From Pseudo-nitzschia pungens (lineage: Eukaryota > Bacillariophyta > Bacillariophyceae > Bacillariales > Bacillariaceae), in contig CM074763.1 in assembly GCA_037355855.1 (NCBI GenBank), positions 5,642,001 through 5,706,000 of the forward strand: a DNA stretch of 64,000 bases. Direction: 5' to 3'. This document shows positions 20,829-30,659 of this stretch, piece after piece. The stretch's first letter is position 1, and the number at the start of each line of letters is the position of its first letter. Both the position numbers and the translations under genes were made by a program. The notes under the pieces were generated by a model. It was not told the DNA's origin. It was given only the letters and a program-made list of their open reading frames with translations, and did not search any database.

Positions 20829-21074
20829 ACCACTCTAGTAGTAGTGACTGGTGGTTGAAGTAGTAAATCTATCCTCAGTTGATTCTAGTACGCTAGTCTT
20901 CAGACAAATCAACTACTAATAGTACCCTCTACTATTAGTGGTAGTGACTGCCCTCTACTATTAGTAATAGTGACTGGTGGTTGTAGTAGTTGATCTATCC
21001 TCAGTTGTTCCATTTATATCTTAGCATCCTGTAGTATCTCTAATAATATACGGGGTGCTAAGGCTTGGGGTACT
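20829..21074. repeat. Spacer and first partial unit of the 143-bp satellite
   Basis: TAGTAGTGACTGGTGGTTG repeats are followed at about 21003 by a partial satellite unit (ATCTTAGCATCCTGTAGTAT and a GGGGTGCTAAGGCTTGGGGT word). The unit is interrupted by the LINE insertion. Confidence 0.6.
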
Positions 21075-22328
21075 ATGTAGATCTAGCACTAATAATAATA
21101 ATATACGTATTTAAATAACTTTAATCACCAAAGGTGAAACTAAATTACTCAGTCTGTAACCAGACTTTAACGTCGCCTCCATCATAGAGTCAGGACCCCA
21201 AGTGGCAGAACGACAAATTTTCAAACAAACCTTGAACATCAAGCAGGGAAAAAGACAAACAAGTCCCACAAAATAGGGACTTGAGAGAAAGTGAAATGGG
21301 AATGAAGATATTGGGATAAGATCCAGTATCAAAAGGGATGGGACAGGATAAGAAGCAGGAACAGAAGACAAAACCAAGGTACAAAGTGTAATCAACCCTG
21401 AGGTCCAGTAAGCCAGGCTCTGAGAAGAGCAGCCTCTTGTTGGTATGGCTGCACTGGTGGGACAGGCGCTGCATATTGCTTCCTTGCAAGGTGGATGGTT
21501 GCAAGCCACTGCCGCTTGGCAGTCAGGGTGTAACCTTGTAGGACGTGGAAAGGGGTTTGTAACAGGGAGTGTGACTGGGGAAGTGCACCAGCTGCACCAA
21601 TTGCCAATTCTGAGGTGATGGAAGCATCAAGAGATTGGTGTTGTTCAGCATCAAGGGTACCCCCAGGACCATGGAGTCGTTCATTCCTATAAGTCCAAAG
21701 ATCCCAGGAGGTAAGAAAGAACTGATGGATGATAGCTGTAGCCCAACGTTTGGGAGAGCGCTTGCTTCCAATGTGGGAGTAGTAGTCAGCCTGGATTTGG
21801 TACCAGCGAGGAGACCACCTACCAAGAAGCCAGTTGTGCCAACCAATAGTCCTCTGTGCCCTGACAGCAGAAGCAATTGCAAGTGAGTAGGATGATGGAT
21901 AAATTCTCTGGCCCTTCCGAACTCTGGTGAGGAGATCCACAATGGCAACAGCCAATGATGGAGCAGTTTGTTCAGCTTCAAGCCTCTTCTGCAGTGGTCC
22001 CGTGAAGGCAGACACACTATGCGTGACAGCCCCAGTATCCTTGCAGGAGAGCACATGAGAAACCTTCTCGTTGTCTGCATCACACAAGGGACACCTGGAG
22101 TGATCCTGATACTGGTAGTGAAGTAGTTGGTTGCCAACACCAATGCATCCAGAAGCAAACTTGACAAACCACCTTTGCATGCCAGGAGGTAGACGCTTGA
22201 AGGCAGACAGATGGGCACACCAATGGATGGAACTCAGAACAGGTTGTGGAATGGGGATGTCATGGTGGGTCTGCCAATATTTAAGAAGAGGAGGACCAGA
22301 AATGGCAACATGTAGATCTAGCACTAAT
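21075..22328 (-). mobile_element. 5'-truncated LINE insertion with 19-bp target-site duplication
   Basis: The inserted DNA is 21094-22309. It is bracketed by perfect direct copies of ATGTAGATCTAGCACTAAT at 21075-21093 and 22310-22328, a word that belongs to the surrounding satellite. On the minus strand the insert ends in a TATTATTATT tail next to the left duplication. Long target duplications, 5' truncation and a simple-repeat tail are hallmarks of target-primed reverse transcription. The insert carries only the C-terminal part of a reverse-transcriptase ORF. Confidence 0.88.
21392..22309 (-). pseudogene. C-terminal fragment of non-LTR retrotransposon reverse transcriptase ORF
   Basis: About 305 codons open on the minus strand, without their own start; the frame enters from the target duplication. 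It contains CPLCDADNEKVSHVLSC, a C-x2-C-x8-H-x3-C motif like the zinc-binding C-terminal region of LINE reverse transcriptases (zf-RVT). Downstream are WHNWLLGRWSPRWYQIQADY and TSWDLWTYRNERLHG. The palm domain with its catalytic Asp pair is absent, so the fragment cannot be active. The frame has no internal stop, which suggests a recent insertion. The 3' untranslated part is about 300 bp. Confidence 0.82.
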
Positions 22329-22815
22329 CCTACTGGAAGTGCCTAGCATCCTGTCTAGCATCCTGTTTCCTAGTATCACCTTTTTTGTTCTACAGTTCCG
22401 CTCTTATCTTAGCATCCTGTATATCTTATATTATAGGGCTGCTAGGAGTTGGAGTATGTAGGAGATCTGGTACAAATCCTACTGGAAGTGCCTAGCATCC
22501 TGTCTAGCATCCTGTTTAGTATTGCCTTGTTGGTTCTTCAGTTCCGTTCTTATCTTAGCATCCTGTAGTATATCTTCTAATATAGGGGTGCTAAGAGTTG
22601 GGGTATGTAGATCTGGTACAAATCCTACTTGAGGGGCCTAGCATCCTGTCTAGCATCCTGTTTAGTATTGCCTTGTTGGTTCTTCAGTTCCGTTCTTATC
22701 TTAGCATCCTGTAGTATATCTTCTAATATAGGGGTGCTAAGAGTTGGGGTATGTAGATCTGGTACAAATCCTGCTTGAGGGGCCTAGCATCCTGTCTAGC
22801 ATCCTGTTTAGCAGA
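22329..22815 (+). repeat. ~145-bp satellite array, plus orientation
   Basis: About 3.3 units containing GCCTAGCATCCTGTCTAGCA, TTAGTATTGCCTTGTTGGTT, TATCTTAGCATCCTGTAGTA and GTTGGGGTATGTAGATCTGG. The same unit forms the array at 34740-35460 in the opposite orientation. Confidence 0.85.
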
Positions 22816-22859
22816 TCTACAGGACTACAATATAGGTACACATAACCATACACAACCAG

Positions 22860-23925
22860 TAAATGAGCGATTCCCGAAATTAATGAGTGATTCCCGAAAT
22901 ACATAACACATTATTTCGACCCACATAAAAAATGTCACTTTGGATTCCCGAAAACATAAGGAGATTTATTAAATGTCTTTTCACATAAAAAGTGGTAGTG
23001 CCGTCTGTCCCACTACGACTTGACATAAACATAAATCGGAATCGCGCGCCAAAAAAAATCTTTAGATGTGCGCGTTGGCAGATAATAGATAATTTTGGTT
23101 TCTTTCGACAAGATTCCAAATTCCAAAATAGGCCTTGTCCATTGGGCGCGCAATTTTTCTATGCATTAATTAATTTCGGGAATGGTTATATGTATTATCT
23201 CGATATGACATTTCAGGAATCACTCAATATGCGCAAAGATTTATTTTAGATTTTATGCCTACATACTTTTTGGCGCACCCAACGCACATGTTTTTATTTT
23301 GGACGACAGACAGGCGCCTAAGAGGCCTATTTTGGAAAACAAAAATTCTCTCTTTATTCCCATCCGTTGAGTGACTGAAATTTTGAGTCGGTTCTTGTTT
23401 TCTAGATTCCTTATAAATTTAAACAAGTGTTTTTAAATCTGTCGGAGCGTTCAGATGCTCGTTCAGATTTTAAATTTTTCATACACAGAAATTTAGATTT
23501 GTGTGTTTGAGCACATATCGATATGTGTGCCACGTCACATTTAATGTAATAAACCATGTGTTTATTTATTTCGGGAATCGCTCAATCAGTGATTCCCGAA
23601 ATACTAATAACATATTTTTAAGCGACATTAAACATGTTAATTTGGAAGCGAGATAAATCAAATGCCCTTCCACATAAAAAGCTGTCTGTCTGACTACGAC
23701 AATCGTGCACAAAAAAAGAATCTTTAGATGTGCGGGTTGGGAGTAGAGAGAGAGTTTTTATTTTCTCAACTAAGATTCCAATTTCCAAAATAGGCCTTGT
23801 CCGTTGAAACTAATCTAGGCTTGTCCGTTGGGCGCGCAATTTTTCTATGTATTGTATTACGAAGTATTTCGGGAATCCAAATATGTGTGCACATAAACTA
23901 TGATTTCGGGAATCAATCAATCTAT
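22860..23925. mobile_element. Back-to-back foldback-like elements, TTCCCGAAA family
   Basis: Ends of the form ATTGAGYGATTCCCGAAAT occur inverted at 22862, 22880, 23173, 23206, 23567-23600 (a head-to-head junction), 23865 and 23905. Two internal segments are related: both carry a CATAAAAAG..GTCTGTC..CTACGAC stretch, TCTTTAGATGTGCG, AAATAGGCCTTGTCC and GGGCGCGCAATTTTTCTATG. No protein is encoded. Relatives lie at 28830-29930. Confidence 0.65.
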
Positions 23926-23984
23926 ATATCCATAAAAACATAAAAAAATTAAGGACCACAACTCCACTCACCCCTCAAGTGCCA

Positions 23985-24234
23985 ATACAAGAACATATAT
24001 ATAATATTCATGTACATATACTGAATATAATTCAAATATCAAGATAAACAAAGATTCCCATGAATCAACGAATATTGATATTATGCCCGACGAACAATTA
24101 TATCATTGTTTGATCATTCATTCCATACTCAAGGAATCATTCCCATCTCGTAAAGCATTCAACGATTCACAATTTATTAATCATACATCTTTTTAAAATA
24201 CTCCTATCGCGTATTTCTACCTTAACATGTAACA
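23985..24234 (+). repeat. Partial 5' LTR of the Gag-like element
   Basis: Reverse complement of part of the LTR at 20514-20828: shared words include AATCATTCCCATCTCGTAAAG and ATATACTGAATATAATTC-like sequence, ending CTTAACATGTAACA. Its 5' end is missing or too diverged. Confidence 0.65.
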
Positions 24235-24489
24235 CAATATTTAAAAGACAGACAGGAACTCAGTACTGAATCATCCAAAAACATCCTTTATCCTAAACAA
24301 CAGGGATACATCGATACCCTGACAAGCAGAATCCTACAATCGGATCAACGAGAAAGAACCGATCGGTCAAACCGATCAAAGCGAGAACTACGAAAGACAT
24401 CGATCGAAATCTACGAATCGATCGAACGAAACAACGGCAATTTCCGATACGATCGATCGAACGCTGAATCGATCAAACGCTTCGAAACA
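24235..24489 (+). other. Leader of the Gag-like gene
   Basis: Matches 20241-20513 in reverse complement. Rich in CGATCGAAC words. No recognisable tRNA primer-binding site could be assigned after the LTR. Confidence 0.5.
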
Positions 24490-25584
24490 ATGGCAGGACT
24501 CTACAGAGATCCTCCAATCAATTATACTCCTTCATTCAAGAGAAGCAAACCAAAACTCACCAAGCTCTCCATTACAGATGCCAATGGTAACCAAGACAGC
24601 ATGAAGATCCCTCTGTTCATCAACAAAGGAGGACTAGAGGAATTCCTATTTGTTGAAGAAGCCTTCAGGAACGCCGCAAAGCTTCTAAGTCTACCAATCA
24701 ACAAATACGTCACTCACTTCAATCGATGCCTATCTGTTGACGCACAAACAAAATGGAGAGACTTAACAAGCCAACGTCGATATCCACTAACACTCAATGG
24801 GTACAACCAAGCAATTAGTGACTTTATCAAGCAAGACTATTGCAACGCTACAGATGCAAAAGACATCATGCACACTTATCTCTGAAGCTCCGACTGCAAG
24901 AAGCCAAGCAACACATCATGCAAAGCCCATGCAGACCGGATGCAAATTCTCTTCAAATATACCAAAAGACTCCAAGGACATGGCGCTGACCTCTCACCAA
25001 CCGAAGCAAAGACCATCCTGCTATACAGCTTTCCAAGCAAATTGATCAACAGCTATGGTCTAATCCACCAAGGAATCCAAGAGGATACCACTGTACAATT
25101 CATCGTGGATCATATGAGCTGTTTAGAGCGTCAAGCAAACAGGAAATCACTTGATCATAATATAAATTCTGAGTCGGACACTGAAAGCATCGACAACAGC
25201 AACCGCTCTGATTCGGACGATGAAAGCATCGACAGCAACAGCTCTGAATCGGACACCGATAGCACTGCTGAAGATAACAATGAAGAAGAAAATGAAGACC
25301 AAGCAGAGATCAGCAAAACCAACAAAAGAAAATACAGCAGTCCCTGCAGAATCCCTGGTCATGACCACGATTGGTCCGAGTGTCCAAAGAACAGATATTC
25401 CAACAGAAATAAGAGCAATAGCAGCAACAACAGCACTGCTACGACTCCTAGCAATGAAACTGGAAGCACTGCTTCAACGGAATCGCTCCAAGCCCACGTA
25501 AAGCAAGCAATTGAATCCTATTGCATGCAACATGGAGGACGCGTCGAGAGAAACTTCGACGGCAGCCTCACATGGCAACCATAG
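24490..25584 (+). pseudogene. Gag-like LTR-retrotransposon protein with one premature stop
   Basis: ATG 24490 opens a frame of about 364 codons, interrupted by a single TGA at 24883-24885; the frame continues unchanged afterwards (SSDCKKPSNTSCKAHADRMQ). The N-terminal half resembles a capsid-type Gag domain (FLFVEEAFRNAAKLLSLPIN, WRDLTSQRRYPLTLNGYNQA). An Asp/Ser/Glu-rich linker follows (SESDTESIDNSNRSDSDDES), then a zinc-knuckle-like CRIPGHDHDWSEC (C-x5-H-x-H-x4-C), and the protein ends at GGRVERNFDGSLTWQP. No protease, integrase or reverse transcriptase follows in frame, so the element was non-autonomous or has lost pol. The same C-terminal region is found at 16.9-17.2 kb and the same N-terminus at 20.2 kb. 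Stop readthrough cannot be excluded, but decay is likelier. Confidence 0.78.
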
Positions 25585-26560
25585 CCACCATAACAAACAA
25601 AAAGGATCACAGTATCCAGCACCGTGCCTTCAGCTCCCCAGGAACTGAATGCCAGCTCAGCCCTGCTGACTGGGAAGACGCATGGAGGAGAACTCCCAAG
25701 AAAAAAGGGAAAGGAACCTACCGAGATGAGCCCTGTTGCAACAAAACAAAATGTTCGAACTAAACTCAAGCGCTCCAGGCCGATCCCAAGTGACGGCAAC
25801 AATCAACCAAACAAAATAACAGATTCAATGGCAAATCAATATGAAAGCAAAGGTTCGGACGAGAACTAATTGCAAAAAGGGTACAGACGCTAAAGCCATG
25901 AACAATCGATCGACTCGAATCATATACTATCGATATCGCCAAGGGTACAGACGCAAAACAAAATGAAGGGTACAGCAGCAATAACAAGGCCAACCTTGTT
26001 CCGGACCAACAACAATCCACAGGGAGGAGCTCTTGAATATTCCGGAGCAATCCCACCAAATTTATATTCGAAACCCACAGAGATGCCCTGGAGTTACAAA
26101 ATTCGAAACTCCAGTCGACTGCTGCCAATACACCCAAATAAAGACCGGCAAAGTATCCTGGAAATCGCAACTGAATTTAAAACATCATTTCAACTGCTAA
26201 CAATGCGACCCTTCTCTGCTTTACAACATACAATCGCAGACACGGCAAGCAACACATTCAATGCAGCTCGGCTTTTCACCTACCTTAACTCCTTACCTAT
26301 CACAGGAGGTGTTTTTATGCCTAAAGAGCAATCGATTTCAGAAACTCAGCTCCACTACCTAAGAGAGGTATATCACAGTTGGGGGAGGAAAAGAATTTCC
26401 TTCGACTCTTTTTCTGTTTTTAACAACACGTTGTTATGAAACTCCAACAATTTCAAAGAACCCAAGAAACAAATAAAAGTATCACAAAGAACCTTCTTCA
26501 ATCCCAGTTCATTCTACAGTACCACGTATCTTCAACCGGTACTACTCAACTCCAAAACTA
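25585..26560 (+). other. 3' region of the Gag-like element, no recognisable pol
   Basis: The first ~350 bp match the 3' region at 17200-17545. A 158-codon frame at 25963-26439 (CCTGGAGTTACAAAATTCGA region) has no recognised domain and no counterpart in the other copy, so I do not call it a gene. No PPT or 3' LTR was identified. Confidence 0.45.
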
Positions 26561-26652
26561 CTACAAAGTTTCTATCAGCTGTCCCCCTGTTCTACATCCT
26601 CAACTACTAATTTCTACGGAAACCGGGCTGACAGCTGATAGGAATTCCGTAG
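26561..26652. mobile_element. MITE, CTACAAAATTC family, copy 2
   Basis: Left CTACAAAGTTTCTATCAGCT, right AGCTGATAGGAATTCCGTAG, flanked by TA on both sides (26559-26560 and 26653-26654). TA duplication is typical of Tc1/mariner-type MITEs. Confidence 0.75.
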
Positions 26653-26698
26653 TATACTATCGAACCACATACGAACTTCCATTAATCTTTGGGGAACT

Positions 26699-26764
26699 AT
26701 GTGGCGGGCTGACGTCAACCTCACCTACGTTGAAGGCAAGAAGAATGATCTTGCTGATGCCTTA
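26699..26764 (+). pseudogene. Short RNase H-like retrotransposon fragment
   Basis: The frame reads WRADVNLTYVEGKKNDLADA. This resembles the C-terminal RNase H motif of LTR-retrotransposon polymerases (a V-x-G-K-x-N-x-L/V-ADAL core). It is cut off exactly at the TA target site of the next MITE. Only about 22 codons, so the call is tentative. Confidence 0.45.
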
Positions 26765-26860
26765 CTAAAAAATTCTCATCAGCTATCCCCCGGATTCCGC
26801 AGAAATTATTAGTTGAGGATGTACCGTAGAACCGGGGGACAGCTGATAAGAATTCTGTAG
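26765..26860. mobile_element. MITE, CTACAAAATTC family, copy 3, inverted
   Basis: Left CTAAAAAATTCTCATCAGCT, right AGCTGATAAGAATTCTGTAG, flanked by TA (26763-26764 and 26861-26862). The centre is in reverse orientation to copy 2. The right edge coincides with the start of the trypsin duplication. Confidence 0.78.
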
Positions 26861-27188
26861 TAAGATTCTTTCGTACTTTCATCTTTCCGGGTGTACGGTA
26901 ACTTACCGTACCAGGCGAGAATGATCCTTGCGACAGGCAACGTCGCCGTTAGTTGTAAAGCGGAAATGTAACAAAAAAATGCAGGTGAAGGAACTTTTTT
27001 TCTTTTTCTGACTTTACTATCAGGTTCCGCCACATTCTCATAAATACGAACATCGCAAGCAAGAATTTTGCGACACTGACTACCTAACTAAATCGATTGC
27101 GTGTCACTCCATTCTCTTTTGAATAAAATTGACGAGACCTACCGGTACAGACCAACATTGACCAAGAACAAGACAACGACGAGTAACA
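26861..27188 (+). promoter_or_regulatory. Duplicated promoter region of the inactive trypsin copy
   Basis: Near-identical to 13169-13474 with small indels, including an insertion around 26968-26995. The TATA-like CATAAATA is at 27039-27046. The promoter looks intact, so transcription is possible. Confidence 0.5.
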
Positions 27189-28422
27189 ATGAATACAAAA
27201 ACTAGCGTTCTCGGTGCCTTTCTGACAGCAGCAGCAATCGTGAGCCCTACTTATGCTCTTCCCGAGCGCGCCATTGTTGGAGGGGAAAAAGCCGAACAAG
27301 GTCAGTTCCCCTATTATATCGAATGGGAACGTTGCGGTGGTGCACTCATCGCCCCCGACCTTATGTTGACAGCAGCAAGCTGTGTCAATGAATACGCACC
27401 GGACGACGTTTATAAATATGACTACTTCATTGGTGCCTACAACGACTCTACTGAAAATTGGGGCGGCAAGGTACGAAAGTGTGTGAGTTGGATCGATCAC
27501 CCCAAGTACGTCGACGGAGAAGCTGCAAACGATATCGCCCTCTGCAGACTCAATGAACCGGTCACCATCGATAAGTCCTTCGTCAAGCTGGAACTCAACA
27601 AATTTGATTGGTTTCCGAGCGTCGGAACAGATGCTATTCGGTATGGGAACGGGTAGTACTAAAGCGTATGACTCTAGTCAATACGAGGAGAACAAGCAAC
27701 CTGTGGCTTTTGATCCATTTCTCAAGAACGTCACACTTACGACGGTGAGTCCTAAGCAGTGTAAGGCATTGTGGCTCAATCTTAGTCCGGACATGCTGTG
27801 TGCGGGGACAGAAGTCGGGCAGGGCGCTTGCCATGGCGACGGGGGTGGTCCCCTCGTGGTTCGAACCTACGATGGTGATGGAACCTTCACGGACAAACTT
27901 GTGGGTGTGACGTCGTATCTAATGGGCGGATGTGGCCAGGGCTTTCCCACCCTGTTCACACGAGTCAGCCATCACTTCAAGTGGATCAAGAAAACTGCTT
28001 GCAAGGAATTGAAGAGCGTGGCAGACTTTTGCCCTTACAGGTCTAAGAAATCGAAGAAGGGTACGAAAGCTCCAACCAAACGCCCAACCAAACGCCCAAC
28101 CAAACGCCCAACCAAAGCTCCAAAGAAGGCTCCAACCAAACGCCCAACCAAACGCCCAACCAAACCCCCAACCAAATCTCCAAAGAAGGATCCAACCAAA
28201 CGCCCAACCAAACGTCCAACCAAACGCCCAACCAAACGCCCAACCAAAGCTCCAAAGCAGGATCCAACCAAACGCCCAACCAAAGCTCCAGAGAAGGATC
28301 CAACCAAACGCCCAACCAAAGCTCCAAAGATGGATCCAACCAAAGCTCCAGAGAAGTCTCCAACCAAAGCGCCAGAGAAGTCTCCAACCAAAGCTCCAGA
28401 GAAGTCTCCGAAGAGTTCGTAA
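27189..28422 (+). pseudogene. Inactivated, frameshifted trypsin paralogue with expanded TKRPTKAP tail
   Basis: The first 155 codons match the protease at 13475: same signal peptide, IVGG at 29-32, and NDIAL with Asp115. The frame then ends at a TAG at 27654; the following frame (offset +1) continues the homology from about 27636 to 28422. The break lies around GCTATTCGGTATGGG, where the other copy reads GCTATCGCTATAGGAATGGG. Independently, the active-site His is Ser64 (LTAASC), the nucleophile Ser is Gly (GDGGGP), and the S1 Asp is Gly. The product would therefore be inactive even if the frame were intact. The C-terminal repeat tail has grown from about five PTK units to about 25, with new TKAPEKSP and TKRPTKAPEKDP types. 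It could be a pseudogene or a frameshifted serine-protease homologue. Confidence 0.85.
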
Positions 28423-28619
28423 ATCATAAAACGTTGCGAATCGCAGGACGTGGCCGATACGCATACACAGCACCAGCAGTTCGAATCGCAACAACAAACC
28501 AAAGAAAAGACAGTGTTAAAAAATCAAGTAGTAGTAGTACATTACCAGTAATTGCATCATCAAGTTCCTACGAAGCATATCATACGCGCATATCGTATGT
28601 CCGAATATCACGTCCAAAC

Positions 28620-28752
28620 AGTATTATCGACGCGTTGCTGCTGCTTGCTGTCCCCCCTGTATTATCGACGTGTTGCTGCTGCTTGTTGTCCCGCCCCCCG
28701 TTGTATTATCGACGCGTTGTTGCTGCCGATGCGTTGCTGCTGCTTGCTGTGA
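28620..28752 (-). repeat. Inverted minisatellite fragment, ACGCGT family
   Basis: Three to four units of TATTATCGACGCGTTGCTGC, the reverse complement of the hAT-core and 36-41.7 kb unit. It lies just downstream of the trypsin duplication. Confidence 0.85.
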
Positions 28753-28829
28753 TGGTGTGTGTCGAACCGAAGGAAGGGTGACTTCTTCTTTCACGGAAGA
28801 AATGAAATCCATAAGATCATTCTCATGAT

Positions 28830-29930
28830 AATGAATGATTCCCGAAAACATTTTTTGCATTTAATAACGGTTTGGCATGTTTGGCATTTATTAACGTCTT
28901 TTTCTTAGCGCACTCAACACATGGCAATTTAACGGTCGACGCCAGTTGCTTCCCATTTTGTACAATTTGGAATTTGGAATCCCATATGAAAAAATAAAAA
29001 AAGTCATAGTAAAAAATAAAAAAGTCATTAGCCGAACCTCCATCGCATGCCGGCTCGATTCGGAACACACGATAAAAACTTTGACTGACATCCCTATTAA
29101 AAATGCAAAAAATGTTTTCGGGAATCACTCAATGAGTCATTCCCGGAATTACATAGTACTTTTTAGGCGTTCATATCTTATGTAAAGTATCATTTCGTCA
29201 TAAGCAGACTCGTACAGTAAATCTGATGCAAATGTACATATAACCTTGTAGTGCCGTCTGTCCGACTACGAGCGTACATAAAACTAGATGGAATCTAAAA
29301 ATCAAAAATTTCAATCACTCAATGCATGCCTACACGTGTAATCAAACATGTGCTATTTTTGTCGATCAAGTTTTCAGTTGTACCAGTTACTACTTTGATC
29401 CAGTACAAACTGTCCCCTGTTGTTGCTGCTGTTGGTGTTTTAACAGGATTTTTTTTATTAATTCACAACCACTTGTAGACTCCTCATGACCATGACAAGG
29501 ACAATGAAAGGGGAACAAACGTATCTTCTAATTGCGATTCGAGGGGTTCGCCTGTCCCTGTTCCTTCGATCCTCATCAGATAGCCTTGGTTGATTGTAAT
29601 CCACAGCTATATGCTTGTCGTAGTAGTAGAAAAACAGTACTTCAAGGGACATGTTGTTTGTTGTTTTCGATCGAAAAAAAAGAGTGAAAAGTTTCTATTG
29701 GAGAGCAATGATTGCTGGCGCGCAAAAATGAGACCTGTAGAGGTTCGGGTTGGCAGTTAATAGACAATTTTTGTTTCTTTCGACAAGATTCCAAATTCAA
29801 AAATAGGCCTCGTCTGTTGAGACAGATCTAGTTCTTCAGTTGGGTGCGCAATTTTTATATGTGTTCTAATATTCCGGGAATGCTAATATGTAATACTCTG
29901 ATATGTAATTCCGGGAATGACTCAATAGGT
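28830..29930. mobile_element. Foldback-like elements, TTCCCGAAA family, second locus
   Basis: Ends at 28833 (GAATGATTCCCGAAAA), 29117-29151 (TTTTCGGGAATCACTCAATG then GTCATTCCCGGAATT), 29872 and 29908 (ATTCCGGGAATGACTCAAT). Internal words GTGCCGTCTGTCCGACTACG and AATAGGCC match the 22.9-23.9 kb elements. No gene. Confidence 0.6.
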
Positions 29931-30659
29931 CCAGCAATCACTATTGGACTTGACATGAAATGAAAGTCCTCTGCAGACATATTGATAGGTGAAATTGTAC
30001 TAGCTCGATTCTTGTTTGTACCCCTTGAATGATTTTGATTTTCTTCTTCGTCCGGAGGCAATGCAGTTGCAACAATGGAATGTTTTGGGTATTCTGGGAG
30101 CATTGGCGAAGTGCCTTGGGTTTGAGGAAGCTTTCAGCATGGTCAATATCAAACATGTGTTTCATAATTTTTTATGTGATGCGAAAGGGAGAGATGGCAC
30201 GGTGACAAAAGGAAGGTACAAGTTCTAGCCGACGTGAGTGATTTTACTATGGTACAAAGTAATAAGAAGTGGAACTTTTTTGTGATTGAAAAAAATTGAT
30301 TGGAAATTACTTGGTTTATTGAGTCAAATGTGTCAAATGGAGTGAAAATGTGATGAGTGAGTGGATATCAGGGTCTGGATCAAAACATTTTTCTCGAAAC
30401 GTGGGGGGTTGAGAAATGCGAGCTAAAATGGTTGAGAATAATGGAAAAAAGATTGGGAAATTAAAAATTAGGTCGCGTTTCTCAGAAAATGGTCACGTTG
30501 GAGTCGCATTGGGTGGAGTTGGGTCGCAAAACAGTTTTCCGACGCAGTACTCCTCTGTGTTGGTGCGCTGTTGTTGTTCTTGCTGCTACTTTTGTTGCTG
30601 CTTTTGTTGTACTCTCTCTTCTGCTGACAAGCAGCAAGAATGTCAACCTAGTATCATGT
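29931..30659. other. Intergenic, no supported gene
   Basis: Short frames on both strands lack coding character. GTCGCAAAACAGTTTTC at about 30520 relates to 10570. Confidence 0.4.

Noticed and set aside
22131..22346. Plus-strand frame opposite the LINE fragment
   Set aside because: Minus strand carries the zf-RVT-like motif and LINE tail; the plus frame is a shadow.
24797..25045. Alternative frame across the Gag stop codon
   Set aside because: The Gag homology continues in the original frame after the TGA, so this frame is a shadow.
27919..28502. Minus-strand frames opposite the TKRPTKAP tail (GWAFGW, LVGRLVGR repeats)
   Set aside because: Complement of the tail repeat; the plus strand is homologous to the protease at 13475.
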